Shown here: positions 1-8,572 of the stretch, in pieces
Numbering within the stretch: the first letter of the stretch is position 1
Layout of the letters: each line of letters opens with the position of its first letter
DNA from: CAWJMD01 sp963700925
Lineage (GTDB): Bacteria > Actinomycetota > Actinomycetes > Actinomycetales > CAWJMD01
Reading direction: 5' to 3'
DNA length: 64,000 nt
NCBI GenBank assembly: GCA_963700925.1
Contig: OY969553.1
Span: 3,968,001-4,032,000, forward strand
Notes under the pieces: model-generated
Database searches by the model: none
Seen by the model: only the letters and a program-made list of their open reading frames with translations
What the model was told of the DNA's origin: nothing
Translations under genes and position numbers: made by a program

Positions 1-1
1 C

Positions 2-424
2 GCGGGGCTGGCCGCCGCGGTCGACCACCTGGCCGCGCTCGACCCGGACGCCGACAGCGCCGGGGCCAGCGACCGCCGATCGCGCCTGCTCGCCTCGATG
101 GCCTCCGTCGAGGCGTACGAAGGTGAGCTGTTCGCCGTCCTGCTCGCGGGTCTGGACGACCTGCCGCACGTCCACCCGATCGGGTCGCCGGCGCGGCGCA
201 CGGCAACAGCGTTCTTCACCGTGGACGGCTATACGCCGCAGCAGGTCGCCGAGCACTGCACCAAGGCCCAGGTCAACGTCTGGGCCGGCCACATGTACGC
301 CTGGGAGCTGACCGGGCTGCTCGGCATCCGTGACCAGGGTTCGGCCGTCCGCGCTGGGCTCGTGCACTACAACGACCGGTCCGACGTCGACCGGCTGCTG
401 CAGGCGTTGGGCGACCTGGAATAG
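2..424 (+). CDS. Cysteine-desulfurase-like aminotransferase class V, C-terminal part (5' end outside window)
   Basis: The frame is open from base 2, so this is the last ~140 residues of a gene that begins before the window. The segment VEAYEGELFAVLLAGL, the strand-like run ARRTATAFFTVDGYT and the closing GHMYAWELTGLLG plus VHYNDRSDVDRLLQAL match the small C-terminal domain of class V PLP enzymes of the cysteine-desulfurase-like (SufS-related) group. The PLP lysine and active-site cysteine loop lie upstream, so activity cannot be judged; members of this subgroup are often annotated as desulfurases without proof. An in-frame ATG at 98 is internal to the domain and is not a plausible start. The gene points the same way as the housekeeping block that follows. 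Confidence 0.75.
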   Translation, partial: AGLAAAVDHLAALDPDADSAGASDRRSRLLASMASVEAYEGELFAVLLAGLDDLPHVHPIGSPARRTATAFFTVDGYTPQQVAEHCTKAQVNVWAGHMYAWELTGLLGIRDQGSAVRAGLVHYNDRSDVDRLLQALGDLE

Positions 425-543
425 ACAGAGGTTGGCCGAGAACCGTTGGCATACGGCACGAGCGACCATCACGGCCGGTCGGCACCCGACGTTAGGGTGC
501 GCAACATGGGACCTTCCGTCTTCCACTGGTCGGGGCGTGCTCG

Positions 544-1494
544 GTGAGCCGCCGGGCACTGCTGTTGTTCCTCGGGCTGGGCTTTGTGTGGGGCATCCCG
601 TACCTGCTGATCAAGGTCGCGCTCGACGAGCTCGAGCCGACCACGCTGGTGCTGGGGCGAACGGCACTGGCAGCGCTCGTGATGTTGCCCTTCGCCGCCT
701 CCAGGCAGGCGCTCAGGCCGGCACTCCGCCGCTGGGCACCGGTGCTCGCCTACGCCGTGATCGAGATCATCGTGCCGTGGTTCTTCCTCGCGCGCGCCGA
801 GCAGCACCTGTCGAGCTCGCTGACCGGACTGCTGCTGGCGGGCGTACCGGTTGTGGGCGTGGTGATCTCGCTCGTGACCCGCCGCAGCGAGAACCTCGGT
901 CTCGCAGGCGGTCTCGGGCTTCTCGTCGGGCTGGTCGGCGTGGCCCTGCTCGTCGGCTTCGAGGGCGGGATCGGGACCGGCGGGCCTCAGGTGCTGGCGA
1001 TGGGCGAGCTCGCGATCACGGTCGTCTGCTACGCCGTCGGCCCCGTCATCATGGTGCGCTACCTAGCCGACCTTCCCGCGTCCGGCGTGATCGCGGTGAG
1101 CCTCCTGATGTCCAGCGTCGTCTACGCGGTACCCGGCGTACTCGAGGCGCCGCGGCAGTGGCCCTCGCTCGCGACCATGGCCTCGGTGGTTGCCCTCGCC
1201 CTGGTGTGCACTGCCCTCGCGTTCGGCCTCTTCTTCGCGCTCACCGCCGAGGTGGGCGCCGTCCGCACCACCCTGATCACCTACATCAACCCGGCGGTCG
1301 CGGTCGTGGCCGGCGCGCTGGTGCTCGGCGAGCGGGTCACGTGGGCCACCGTGGCCGGCTTCGTGCTGGTGGTCGGCGGCTCCGCCTTGGCGTCCGGACG
1401 GCGGCGAAGGGCAGGGCCCGGGGCCGACCAGTGCGCCTGCCCGCCCGAACCTGGTCCCGACCTGGCGGCCCAGCGGGCCACAATGGGGGCATGA
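544..1494 (+). CDS. EamA/DMT-family transporter
   Basis: A 316-residue integral membrane protein of the drug/metabolite transporter superfamily, built as two EamA repeats of about five helices each. The start GTG gives MSRRALLLFLGLGFVWGIPY, whose GxxWG-type first helix is typical of EamA proteins. A second repeat begins near residue 155 (AMGELAITVVCYAVGPVIM) and ends in the characteristic YINPAVAVVAGALVLGE segment. The substrate cannot be read from sequence; relatives export amino acids or other small metabolites. The stop overlaps the ATG of dusB (ATGA, 1491-1494), so the two are probably translationally coupled. The C-terminal tail after residue ~285 is Arg/Pro rich and cytoplasmic. Confidence 0.85.
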   Translation: MSRRALLLFLGLGFVWGIPYLLIKVALDELEPTTLVLGRTALAALVMLPFAASRQALRPALRRWAPVLAYAVIEIIVPWFFLARAEQHLSSSLTGLLLAGVPVVGVVISLVTRRSENLGLAGGLGLLVGLVGVALLVGFEGGIGTGGPQVLAMGELAITVVCYAVGPVIMVRYLADLPASGVIAVSLLMSSVVYAVPGVLEAPRQWPSLATMASVVALALVCTALAFGLFFALTAEVGAVRTTLITYINPAVAVVAGALVLGERVTWATVAGFVLVVGGSALASGRRRRAGPGADQCACPPEPGPDLAAQRATMGA

Positions 1495-2654
1495 CCACCG
1501 CAACGGCGAGCAAGGCAGGGCTGCGCATCGGGCCCCACGCCGTCGCGACACCGATGGTGCTCGCCCCGATGGCCGGCATCACCAACCAGGCGTTCCGTGC
1601 CCTGTGTCGCGAGTTCGGCCCAGGCGGCGTGTACGTCAGCGAGATGGTCACCTCGCGTGCTCTGGTCGAGCGCACGCCCGAGTCGATGCGGCTGATCCAG
1701 CACGACGCCGACGAGCAGCCCCGCAGCGTGCAGCTGTACGGCGTCGACCCGGCCACCGTCGGCGCGGCCGTGCGCATGCTGCTCGACGAGGACCGGGCCG
1801 ACCACATCGACCTCAACTTCGGCTGCCCGGTCGCCAAGGTGACCCGCAAGGGCGGTGGCGCCGCGCTGCCGTGGAAGACGAACCTGTTCACGAGGGTGGT
1901 CCGCGCTGCCGTGACGGCCGCGCAGCCGCACGGCGTGCCCGTCACCGTGAAGATGCGGATGGGTGTCGACGCCGACCACCTGACCTACCTCGACGCGGGC
2001 CGAATCGCCGAGGCCGAGGGCGCCGCTGCCGTGGCATTGCACGCCCGCACTGCCGCCGACTACTACGGCGGGGTCGCCGACTGGGCCGCGATCGCGCGCC
2101 TCAAGGAGGTCGTCACCAGCGTCCCGGTGCTCGGCAACGGCGACATCTGGTCGGCCGAGGACGCGATCGCGATGGTGGCCAAGACAGGCTGCGACGGCGT
2201 CGTCGTGGGCCGCGGGTGCCTCGGGCGGCCCTGGCTGTTCGCAGACCTGGCCGCCGCCTTCGCCGGTGAGCCCGAGCGCGTCCGTCCGACCCTCGGGCAG
2301 GTCGCCGGCGTGCTGCGCCGGCACGCCGCTCTGCTGGCGGCCCACTACGGCGACGAGCTGCGGGCATGCCGCGACCTGCGCAAGCACGTGTCGTGGTACC
2401 TCAAGGGCTACCCGGTCGGGCACGAGCTGAGGGCAGCGCTCGGCATGGTCGAGTCGCAACAGCACCTCGCCGACCTGCTCGGCCGCCTCGACCTCGACCA
2501 GCCCTACCCCGGCGAGCCGTCGGAAGGTCCGCGCGGCAGAACCGTCGGCGCCAAGCGGGTTGCGCTGCCCCACGGCTGGCTCGACGGGCACGAGCTGACC
2601 GGCGAGGCGGCACGGATGATCGGCGAGGCCGAGCTCTCGGTCAGCGGCGGGTAG
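1491..2654 (+). CDS. dusB: tRNA-dihydrouridine synthase
   Basis: A 387-residue FMN enzyme that reduces specific uridines in the tRNA D-loop to dihydrouridine using NADPH. Near the N-terminus LAPMAGITNQAFRALCREFG is the FMN-binding start of the TIM barrel. DLNFGCPVAKVTRKGGGAAL contains the catalytic Cys of Dus enzymes. LHARTAADYYGG, VLGNGDIW and DGVVVGRGCLGRPWLF form the flavin phosphate site. The C-terminal helical domain includes CRDLRKHVSWYLKGYPVG. The start at ATG 1491 is chosen because upstream in-frame sequence is antisense or overlapping noise and this codon overlaps the preceding stop. Length agrees with actinobacterial DusB. It probably shares a transcript with the EamA gene and the YdcF-like gene. 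Confidence 0.95.
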   Translation: MTTATASKAGLRIGPHAVATPMVLAPMAGITNQAFRALCREFGPGGVYVSEMVTSRALVERTPESMRLIQHDADEQPRSVQLYGVDPATVGAAVRMLLDEDRADHIDLNFGCPVAKVTRKGGGAALPWKTNLFTRVVRAAVTAAQPHGVPVTVKMRMGVDADHLTYLDAGRIAEAEGAAAVALHARTAADYYGGVADWAAIARLKEVVTSVPVLGNGDIWSAEDAIAMVAKTGCDGVVVGRGCLGRPWLFADLAAAFAGEPERVRPTLGQVAGVLRRHAALLAAHYGDELRACRDLRKHVSWYLKGYPVGHELRAALGMVESQQHLADLLGRLDLDQPYPGEPSEGPRGRTVGAKRVALPHGWLDGHELTGEAARMIGEAELSVSGG

Positions 2655-2663
2655 CCTCCGCAC

Positions 2664-3269
2664 GTGCGAGGACTCCTGAGAGTGGTGAGCCGGCTTGCCT
2701 GGCTGGCCCTGGTGATCGCCCTGGTGCTCGTTGTTGTCACCGCGACCCGGGTCGTGCTGGCCGGCCGCGACGACGAGCGCCGTGCGAGCGACGCGATCGT
2801 GGTTCTCGGCGCGGCCCAGTTCGACGGTGAGCCAGGGCCTTTCCTCACTGCCCGGCTCGAGCACGCCAAAGTGCTCTACGACGACGGGGTCGCTCCCCGC
2901 ATCATCACCTCGGGCGGCTCGCTGGAGGGTGACCGGTTCACCGAGGCCGACTCGGGGGTGTCGTGGCTGGTCGACCAGGGGGTACCCGAGGACGACCTGG
3001 TCGCGGTCAGCTCGGGCACCGACACCCTGTCGTCCATGCGAGCCGTCGCCCCGGTGATGAAGGACGCGGGCTGGACGTCCGCGATCGTGGTCACCGACCC
3101 CGCGCACACGCTGCGGTCGGTCAGCATGCTCGCCGACGAGGGCATCGACACGGTCGGATCGCCGGCCACAGGCAGCCCCGACGACGACAATGCCTGGGCT
3201 CAGGTGAAGTACGTCGGACGCGAGACGTTCGGCTACCTCTTCTACCAGTGGCAACGGCTGGTCGGGTGA
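2664..3269 (+). CDS. YdcF family (DUF218) protein
   Basis: A 201-residue protein with one N-terminal membrane segment (residues ~6-24, LAWLALVIALVLVVVTATRVV) followed by a DUF218 domain. Visible family features are SDAIVVLGAAQFDG, the LTARLEHAKVLYDDG helix, IITSGG and the AIVVTDPAHTLRSVSML region. In E. coli, YdcF binds S-adenosylmethionine and SanA/ElyC relatives act in envelope integrity. The precise role here is unknown and the name should not imply one. The start is GTG, 9 bases after the dusB stop; the next gene starts 7 bases downstream, so it sits inside the housekeeping operon. Anchoring predicts that the domain faces the outside of the membrane. Confidence 0.8.
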   Translation: MRGLLRVVSRLAWLALVIALVLVVVTATRVVLAGRDDERRASDAIVVLGAAQFDGEPGPFLTARLEHAKVLYDDGVAPRIITSGGSLEGDRFTEADSGVSWLVDQGVPEDDLVAVSSGTDTLSSMRAVAPVMKDAGWTSAIVVTDPAHTLRSVSMLADEGIDTVGSPATGSPDDDNAWAQVKYVGRETFGYLFYQWQRLVG

Positions 3270-3276
3270 GCCGTCG

Positions 3277-4581
3277 GTGAGCGAGCGCGTCGTCGGTTCC
3301 GTGGACGGTCACGCCGGCAGCTACACCCCCGAGGACCGGGAGCGGTGGGTGGACGAGGGGCCTTCAGTGAGCTCACGAGGCGACTTCCCGCGTGACCGCG
3401 CCCGGCTGCTGCACTCGTCGGCCCTGCGCCGTCTTGGCGGCAAGACCCAGGTCGTCGGACCGGGCAGCGACGACTTCGCGCGGACGCGACTGACGCACAG
3501 CCTCGAGGTCGCCCAGGTCGGGCGCGAGCTCGCGACGGCGTTGGGCTGCGACCCCGACGTGGTCGATACCGCTTGTCTCGCACACGATCTCGGCCATCCG
3601 CCGTTCGGTCACAACGGCGAGGTCGCGCTCGACGAGGTGATGGCAGGTCATGGTGGTTTCGAGGGAAATGCCCAGACGCTGCGCCTTCTCACCCGCACGG
3701 AGCCGAAGGTCGTCAGGGCGGACGGTCGTGCTGCCGGCCTCAACCTGACCCGAGCGAGCCTCGACGCGGCCACCAAGTACCCGTGGACGCGCGGTGAGAA
3801 TCCCTCTGCTGGAAGCAAGTTCGGCGTCTACGCCGACGACCTCGACGTGTTCTCGTGGGTCCGGGAAAGCGCCGAGCCGTGGCGCCGCTGCATCGAGGCG
3901 CAGGTGATGGACCTCTCCGACGACATCGCCTACAGCGTCCACGACGTGGAGGACGCCGTCGTCGGTGGCTGGCTGGACCCCCGCCAGCTCGAGGACGCTG
4001 AGCTGCGTGAGCAGGTCGCCCTCCTGGTCGGCCAGTGGTACCTGCCCGGAGTCGACCCGGCCGAGGTGCACGAGGGGCTGGCGCGCCTGCGTGGCCTGCC
4101 TTTCTGGGTGCCTGCGTACGACGGTGACCGGCGAGGTCTGGCTGCCCTGAAGAACCTCACCAGCAGCCTGATCGGACGGTTCTGCGGCGCGGCCGAGCAG
4201 GCGACCCGTGAGCGCTACGGCGACCAGCCGCTGACCCGCTTCGCCGCCGACGTCGTGGTGCCCCGATCGACCCAGGTCGAGATCGCGGCACTGAAGGGCC
4301 TGGCTGCTGTGTTCGTCATGGTGGCCGACGACCGGCAGGAGGAGTACGTCGTCCAGCGTGATCTTCTGACGGGCCTGGTCGAGGCCCTGGCCGAGCGCGG
4401 CGGCTCCGCGCTCGAGCCGCTGTTCGCTGCCGACCACGACGCCGCCGCTGATGACGGCGCCCGCCTCCGAGCAGTCGTCGACCAAGTCGCCGCGCTGACC
4501 GACGCCAGCGCCCGCGACTGGGCGGCCAGGCTCGGAGTGACCGCTGGACATGACCCGCGCGCTGCGCCCGGCCCGGCCTAG
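3277..4581 (+). CDS. dgt: Deoxyguanosinetriphosphate triphosphohydrolase (HD family)
   Basis: A 434-residue HD-superfamily dNTPase that cleaves dGTP-type nucleotides to the deoxynucleoside and triphosphate, helping to control dNTP pools. The N-terminal RDRARLLHSSALRRLGGKTQV motif and the metal-binding set H74 (RLTHSLEVAQVGRE), H103-D104 (CLAHDLGHPPFGHNGE) and the later Asp in QVMDLSDDIAYSVHDVEDAV are all present, so the enzyme looks intact. GTG start, 7 bases after the preceding gene. It lies directly before dnaG, an arrangement common in actinobacteria that ties dNTP supply to replication. The short C-terminal extension after residue ~415 is low-complexity. Confidence 0.93.
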   Translation: MSERVVGSVDGHAGSYTPEDRERWVDEGPSVSSRGDFPRDRARLLHSSALRRLGGKTQVVGPGSDDFARTRLTHSLEVAQVGRELATALGCDPDVVDTACLAHDLGHPPFGHNGEVALDEVMAGHGGFEGNAQTLRLLTRTEPKVVRADGRAAGLNLTRASLDAATKYPWTRGENPSAGSKFGVYADDLDVFSWVRESAEPWRRCIEAQVMDLSDDIAYSVHDVEDAVVGGWLDPRQLEDAELREQVALLVGQWYLPGVDPAEVHEGLARLRGLPFWVPAYDGDRRGLAALKNLTSSLIGRFCGAAEQATRERYGDQPLTRFAADVVVPRSTQVEIAALKGLAAVFVMVADDRQEEYVVQRDLLTGLVEALAERGGSALEPLFAADHDAAADDGARLRAVVDQVAALTDASARDWAARLGVTAGHDPRAAPGPA

Positions 4582-4592
4582 GATCGGCCCCG

Positions 4593-6479
4593 ATGGCAGG
4601 CCTGATCAGACGCGAGGACGTGGAGACGGTCCGCGAGCGCACACGCATCGAGGACGTCGTGGGGGAGTACGTCACGCTCAAGCCGGCCGGTGTCGGGTCG
4701 CTCAAGGGGCTGTGCCCGTTCCACGACGAGCGGTCGCCGTCGTTCAACGTGCGGTCGCAGGTCGGCCGGTACCACTGCTTCGGCTGCGGCGAGGGCGGCG
4801 ACGTGATCGCGTTCCTGCAGGCCATCGACCACCTGTCGTTCACCGAGGCGGTCGAGCGGCTTGCGGGCCGGCTCGGCATCGAGCTGAGGTACGAGGAGGG
4901 TGGCGGTCCCGACCGGGTGGAGCACGGACGCCGGCAGCGGCTGCTCGACGCCAACGCGGCCGCCGAGGCGTTCTTTCGCGAGCAGCTCGGCACGCCCGAG
5001 GCGCAGGTCGGGCGGGACTTCCTCTCGGAGCGCGGGTTCGACCAGGCCGCAGCCGAGCAGTTCGGCGTGGGCTTCGCCCCGCAGGGCTGGGACGGACTGT
5101 TCAAGCACCTCCGCGGACGTGGCTTCACTGAGGCCGAGCTGACGCCGTCCGGTCTTCTCAGCACCGGAAACCGCGGCGCCTACGATCGCTTCCGCGGGCG
5201 GCTCGTGTGGCCCATCCGCGACATCACCGGCGCCACAGTGGGTTTCGGTGCTCGCAAGCTGCTCGAGGACGACCAGGGCCCCAAGTACCTCAACACCCCG
5301 CAGACGCAGGTCTACAACAAGTCAGCGGTGCTGTACGGCATCGACCTGGCGAAGCGCGAGATCGCCAAGCGCCGCCAGGTCGTGGTCGTCGAGGGCTACA
5401 CCGACGTGATGGCGATGCACCTGTCTGGTGTCCCCACCGCCGTGGCGACGTGCGGTACCGCGTTCGGCACCGACCACATCAAGGTCGTGCGCAGGCTCCT
5501 GGCCGACGACGACGCCCGGTCGGGCGAGGTGGTCTTCACCTTCGACGGAGACGAGGCAGGGCAGAAGGCCGCGCTGCGAGCGTTCGAGGAGGACCAGCGA
5601 TTCGTGGCGCAGACGTACGTCGCGGTCGAGCCGTCGGGCATGGACCCGTGCGAGCTGCGACAGGCCAAGGGAGGCGACGCGCTGCCGGCCCTGGTCTCGG
5701 GCCGAACCCCGTTGTTCGAGTTCGCGATCCGCTCCACGCTGGCACGCGCCGACCTCGAGCACGCCGAGGGGCGCGTACAGGGCCTGCGGGCGGCTGCTCC
5801 GGTGGTGGCCCGCATCCGTGACGCCTCGCTGCGGCCCGAGTACGCGCGACGGCTGGCAGGCTGGCTGGGGATGGACGTCGACGAGGTGCGCAGCGCAGTG
5901 GCCCAAGCCGCGAAGCGGGGGGCGGCGGGTGCATCGTCCGCACAGAGGCCCGCGCAGCGGGAGGACGAGGGCACGAGTGCCGCGACCCCACCGCCCGAGC
6001 CGGTGCTGGCGAGGCCTGACCTGCGCGACCCCGTGCTGGGCGCGGAGGGCCGCCTGCTCCAGGTGCTGCTGCAGTTCCCGAACCAGGTTCCCGACACGGC
6101 CTTCGCCCAGCTAGGCGAGGCCTCGTTCACCCACCCGGTCTTCGTGGCGATGTTCCGTGCGGTCCAGGACGCCGGGATGCCCTCGCTGGCGGCGGGCGAC
6201 TGGATGGAGAAGGTGACTGCTGCCGCGCCGAACGCCGTGCAGCAGCTGGTGCGTGAGCTCGCGGTCGCGCCGCTGCCCGTCCGCGGCTCCGACAACATCG
6301 GCCTGTTCGCCGAGGACCTCGTCCGCGGCACCAGGCAGCGGCAGCTGTTGCGACGCAAGGCCGAGCTGTACAGCCGGCTTCAGCGCGCCGACTCGGCCGG
6401 CGACGCGGCCGCTCGCGAGGCGGTCAACGCCGAGCTGATGGTCGTCCAGCGCGAAGAGCACGCCCTGCGTGGCACGTGA
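4593..6479 (+). CDS. dnaG: DNA primase
   Basis: A 628-residue replicative primase that makes RNA primers at the fork. The N-terminal CHC2 zinc ribbon is complete (C41, H44, C62, C65). The central RNA-polymerase/Toprim core has the conserved VVVEGYTDVMA strand (Glu267) and FTFDGDEAGQKA (Asp318, Asp320), the metal-binding acidic set. A linker (residues ~445-475, rich in Ala/Pro/Glu) leads to the C-terminal helicase-interaction domain, where DnaB binds. Length is normal for actinobacteria. ATG start 11 bases after dgt. The stop overlaps the start of the next small gene, so the dusB-to-6997 run is probably one long operon ending before the tRNA. Confidence 0.97.
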   Translation: MAGLIRREDVETVRERTRIEDVVGEYVTLKPAGVGSLKGLCPFHDERSPSFNVRSQVGRYHCFGCGEGGDVIAFLQAIDHLSFTEAVERLAGRLGIELRYEEGGGPDRVEHGRRQRLLDANAAAEAFFREQLGTPEAQVGRDFLSERGFDQAAAEQFGVGFAPQGWDGLFKHLRGRGFTEAELTPSGLLSTGNRGAYDRFRGRLVWPIRDITGATVGFGARKLLEDDQGPKYLNTPQTQVYNKSAVLYGIDLAKREIAKRRQVVVVEGYTDVMAMHLSGVPTAVATCGTAFGTDHIKVVRRLLADDDARSGEVVFTFDGDEAGQKAALRAFEEDQRFVAQTYVAVEPSGMDPCELRQAKGGDALPALVSGRTPLFEFAIRSTLARADLEHAEGRVQGLRAAAPVVARIRDASLRPEYARRLAGWLGMDVDEVRSAVAQAAKRGAAGASSAQRPAQREDEGTSAATPPPEPVLARPDLRDPVLGAEGRLLQVLLQFPNQVPDTAFAQLGEASFTHPVFVAMFRAVQDAGMPSLAAGDWMEKVTAAAPNAVQQLVRELAVAPLPVRGSDNIGLFAEDLVRGTRQRQLLRRKAELYSRLQRADSAGDAAAREAVNAELMVVQREEHALRGT

Positions 6480-6997
6480 TGGGGCTCTTCCGCCGGGCAC
6501 CTTCGCTCGAGGGGCTCGAGCTCGACCGTGGCGAGCGGACTCTGGCGTCAGCCGACGTCGGTGGCGGCGTCACGATCGCTGCGACCAGCACACGCCTGGT
6601 CGTCCTCCGTCCGGACGAGCCGGTGTGGACGCGAGCCTGGTTCGAGGTCGACGCGGTCGGCTGGGACGGCGACGACCGGGTGCTGACAGTCGTCACCGTC
6701 GATGGCGCGGCCCTGAACGTCGAGCTCGGCGGCGTCGAGCAGCTGGTGCTGGCACGCGTGGTTCGTGAGCGCGTGCAGGCGTCGCTGGTCGCCTGGGAGG
6801 CCGTGGGCGTTCCGGGCGGACGGGTGCGGGTGGTGGTCCGCAAGGGTCCAGAGGGGTTGTTGCTGCAGGAGATTGCCGACCCAGGCGCACGGGTTCAAGG
6901 AGCCATCGCTCGGGCTGCGATCGACAGGGCGCGGCGTCAGCTGGCGTCGTCCGTCGGGCTGGTCGAGCCACCGGAACGCGGTCAAGACCACCCGTGA
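6476..6997 (+). CDS. Conserved actinobacterial protein of unknown function downstream of dnaG
   Basis: A 173-residue (or 172) soluble protein. Two start codons are adjacent, GTG 6476 and ATG 6479, both overlapping the dnaG stop, which points to translational coupling. The first ~90 residues look like an all-beta sensor or PH-like fold: alternating hydrophobic strands such as TIAATSTRLVVLRPD, RAWFEVDAVGWDGDDRVLTV and TVDGAALNVEL. The rest is helical (LVLARVVRERVQASLVAWE). I do not recognise a catalytic motif, signal peptide or membrane helix. Small proteins of this kind often follow dnaG in related genomes, but their function is not known to me. It ends 35 bases before tRNA-Asn. Confidence 0.65.
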   Translation: MMGLFRRAPSLEGLELDRGERTLASADVGGGVTIAATSTRLVVLRPDEPVWTRAWFEVDAVGWDGDDRVLTVVTVDGAALNVELGGVEQLVLARVVRERVQASLVAWEAVGVPGGRVRVVVRKGPEGLLLQEIADPGARVQGAIARAAIDRARRQLASSVGLVEPPERGQDHP

Positions 6998-7011
6998 CCC
7001 TTTGCTACGCT
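6982..7011 (+). promoter_or_regulatory. Candidate tRNA-Asn promoter
   Basis: An extended -10 of the form TGC-TACGCT (7003-7011) lies 22 bases before the tRNA 5' end. A weak -35-like TCAAGA (6982-6987) sits 18 bases upstream of it. The spacing suits a stable-RNA promoter but the -35 is poor, so the tRNA may also be read from the upstream operon. Confidence 0.35.
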
Positions 7012-7032
7012 TTCGGGGCCCCGCTGGGGCGA

Positions 7033-7105
<73 letters not shown>

Positions 7106-7618
7106 CACATCTTGGCCATCGGCTCCGAGCCAACGTCACTCGGCATTTGCGCAGGTCAGCGGCCTGCCCGCGCCTGGCTACGTTGCCGGCCCCGCGGGAG
7201 CGTCAGTCGGCGAACTACCTTCCGACGCCTCCGATCTGGGGGGGTTGGTCACCGACTGGTCACGGCGGTGGCGGGTGAGCGAGCAACTCGGTGGCCGCGT
7301 TGGACTTCGATTTGGCACTACGAGCCCTTCCAGCTCGCTGCGCCCGGGGGATGGACTGCCGATTGCGCCTCTTGAGGTATCAAGGCGCGCCTTCCCCGGC
7401 CGACCCGGCGCGTGTGCGCCCTCTGGCGAGACAGTGCCACCGCCCGCCCCGTCATCGACGCGTGCCTCGGGGTGCTCCAGCAGCATGCCGGCGAACCTCG
7501 GCCAGGGTCTCCGACCTAGGGGCCAAGTGGACGATGTTCTGCGGCAGAGGCGAGGTGAGGCTGTCCCCGGGCCGTTGAGCCGCGGGGGCACCGCCCACCC
7601 CGCGTCGAGGGAGCGAAG
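7106..7618. other. Geneless stretch after tRNA-Asn
   Basis: About 510 bases in which no open frame resembles a protein family I know. Short frames exist (for example 7245-7640 and 7291-7578 on the plus strand) but their translations are Arg/Pro/Ser-rich shadows without conserved character. No copy of the tRNA 3' end was seen in the window, so there is no visible att-site pair. It may be decayed DNA at the edge of the accessory region, plus the leader of the hydrolase operon that begins at 7619 (GAGGGAGCGAAG just before the ATG serves as ribosome-binding site). Confidence 0.5.
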
Positions 7619-8572
7619 ATGTCGTTCGTCACGAGACTGATCGAGTCGACCACGCGGGGCGACGCTCCGAAGCAGGACGACGTCCGGAGGACGAAGCCCT
7701 CGCCTCCGACGGCGTCGATCGAGCTCCCGCACGGAACCGTGCGGGTCCGCACCGCCGGACCCGAGGACTCCGCTGATCCACCCGTCCTGTTCCTCCACCC
7801 GTTCCTGATGGACGGGTCCCTCTGGTCCGGTGCCGCCGAACGCCTTGCGGCGCAAGGCATCCGCTCGTACGCGCCGGATTTGCCGTTGGGTTCGCACCTC
7901 GAGCCGGTGAAGGAGGGGACGGACCAGTCGCCGCGTGGGATCGCCGGACAGGTCATCCGGTTGATGGAGGCGCTCGACCTGCGCGACGTCACCCTCGTCG
8001 GAGGCGACACCGGCGGCGCCCTGTGCCAGTACCTGCTGGACACCGATGCCAGTCGGATCGGTCGGCTGGTCCTGACCAACTCCGATGCCTTCGAGCAGTT
8101 CCCACCGTTCCCCTTCAACGCCATGTTCTCGCTGCTGAAGGGCACCACCAGGATGAAGGTCAACCTGCAGCCCATGCGGTGGCGCGCCTTCCGTCACTCG
8201 CCGCTGGGGCTCGGACTGCTCGCTCACGAGCTCGACCCGGCGCAGACGCGGGCCTGGATCGAGCCGAGCCTACGGAACCAGGCGATCCGTCACGACGCCG
8301 TGCGGTTCCTCAAGGCGGCCAAGGGCAAGGACCTCGTCGACGTGGCGACGCGCCTCAACCGGTTCGCCGGCCCGGTGACGATCGTCTGGGGTGCGGCGGA
8401 CCGCGCCTTCACACCCGAGCTCGGGCGCCGCCTCCAGCGAGCCTTCCGCCAGGCGCGCCTGGTCGAGGTCCCGCGCGCCAGGACGCTCGTCTGCCTCGAC
8501 GCGCCGGACGCCCTCGTGGAGGCCATCGTCCGGACCATGGCTGACCAGGACCCGCGGGTCCCACCGTCGTGA
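7619..8572 (+). CDS. Alpha/beta hydrolase with Asp nucleophile elbow
   Basis: A 317-residue soluble alpha/beta-hydrolase. The core starts at about residue 40 (HGTVRVRTAGPED) and contains LFLHPFLMDGSLWSG (oxyanion-hole region). The nucleophile elbow is VGGDTGGALCQ, with Asp130 where most family members carry Ser. An Asp nucleophile is typical of haloalkane-dehalogenase-like and epoxide-hydrolase-like branches, and of a GxDTGG subgroup of uncharacterised hydrolases. VWGAADRAF would hold the acidic residue. The usual catalytic His near the C-terminus is not evident (ARTLVCLDAPDAL), so the reaction is uncertain. ATG start with a purine-rich SD. The stop overlaps the GTG of the MFS gene, indicating an operon with the two genes that follow. 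Confidence 0.75.
   Translation: MSFVTRLIESTTRGDAPKQDDVRRTKPSPPTASIELPHGTVRVRTAGPEDSADPPVLFLHPFLMDGSLWSGAAERLAAQGIRSYAPDLPLGSHLEPVKEGTDQSPRGIAGQVIRLMEALDLRDVTLVGGDTGGALCQYLLDTDASRIGRLVLTNSDAFEQFPPFPFNAMFSLLKGTTRMKVNLQPMRWRAFRHSPLGLGLLAHELDPAQTRAWIEPSLRNQAIRHDAVRFLKAAKGKDLVDVATRLNRFAGPVTIVWGAADRAFTPELGRRLQRAFRQARLVEVPRARTLVCLDAPDALVEAIVRTMADQDPRVPPS

Noticed and set aside
330..1490. A very long open frame upstream of dusB suggesting a 774-residue protein
   Set aside because: The part before ATG 1491 is an Arg/Pro-rich shadow of the EamA gene; only the Dus domain after 1491 is conserved.
1281..3254. A 657-residue minus-strand open frame opposite dusB and the YdcF gene
   Set aside because: It is antisense to two clearly conserved genes and reads as His/Gln/Arg/Val low complexity, the usual high-GC antisense artefact.
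7245..7640. A 131-residue plus-strand ORF after tRNA-Asn
   Set aside because: No conserved residues, no SD, and it runs into the start of the real hydrolase gene in another frame.
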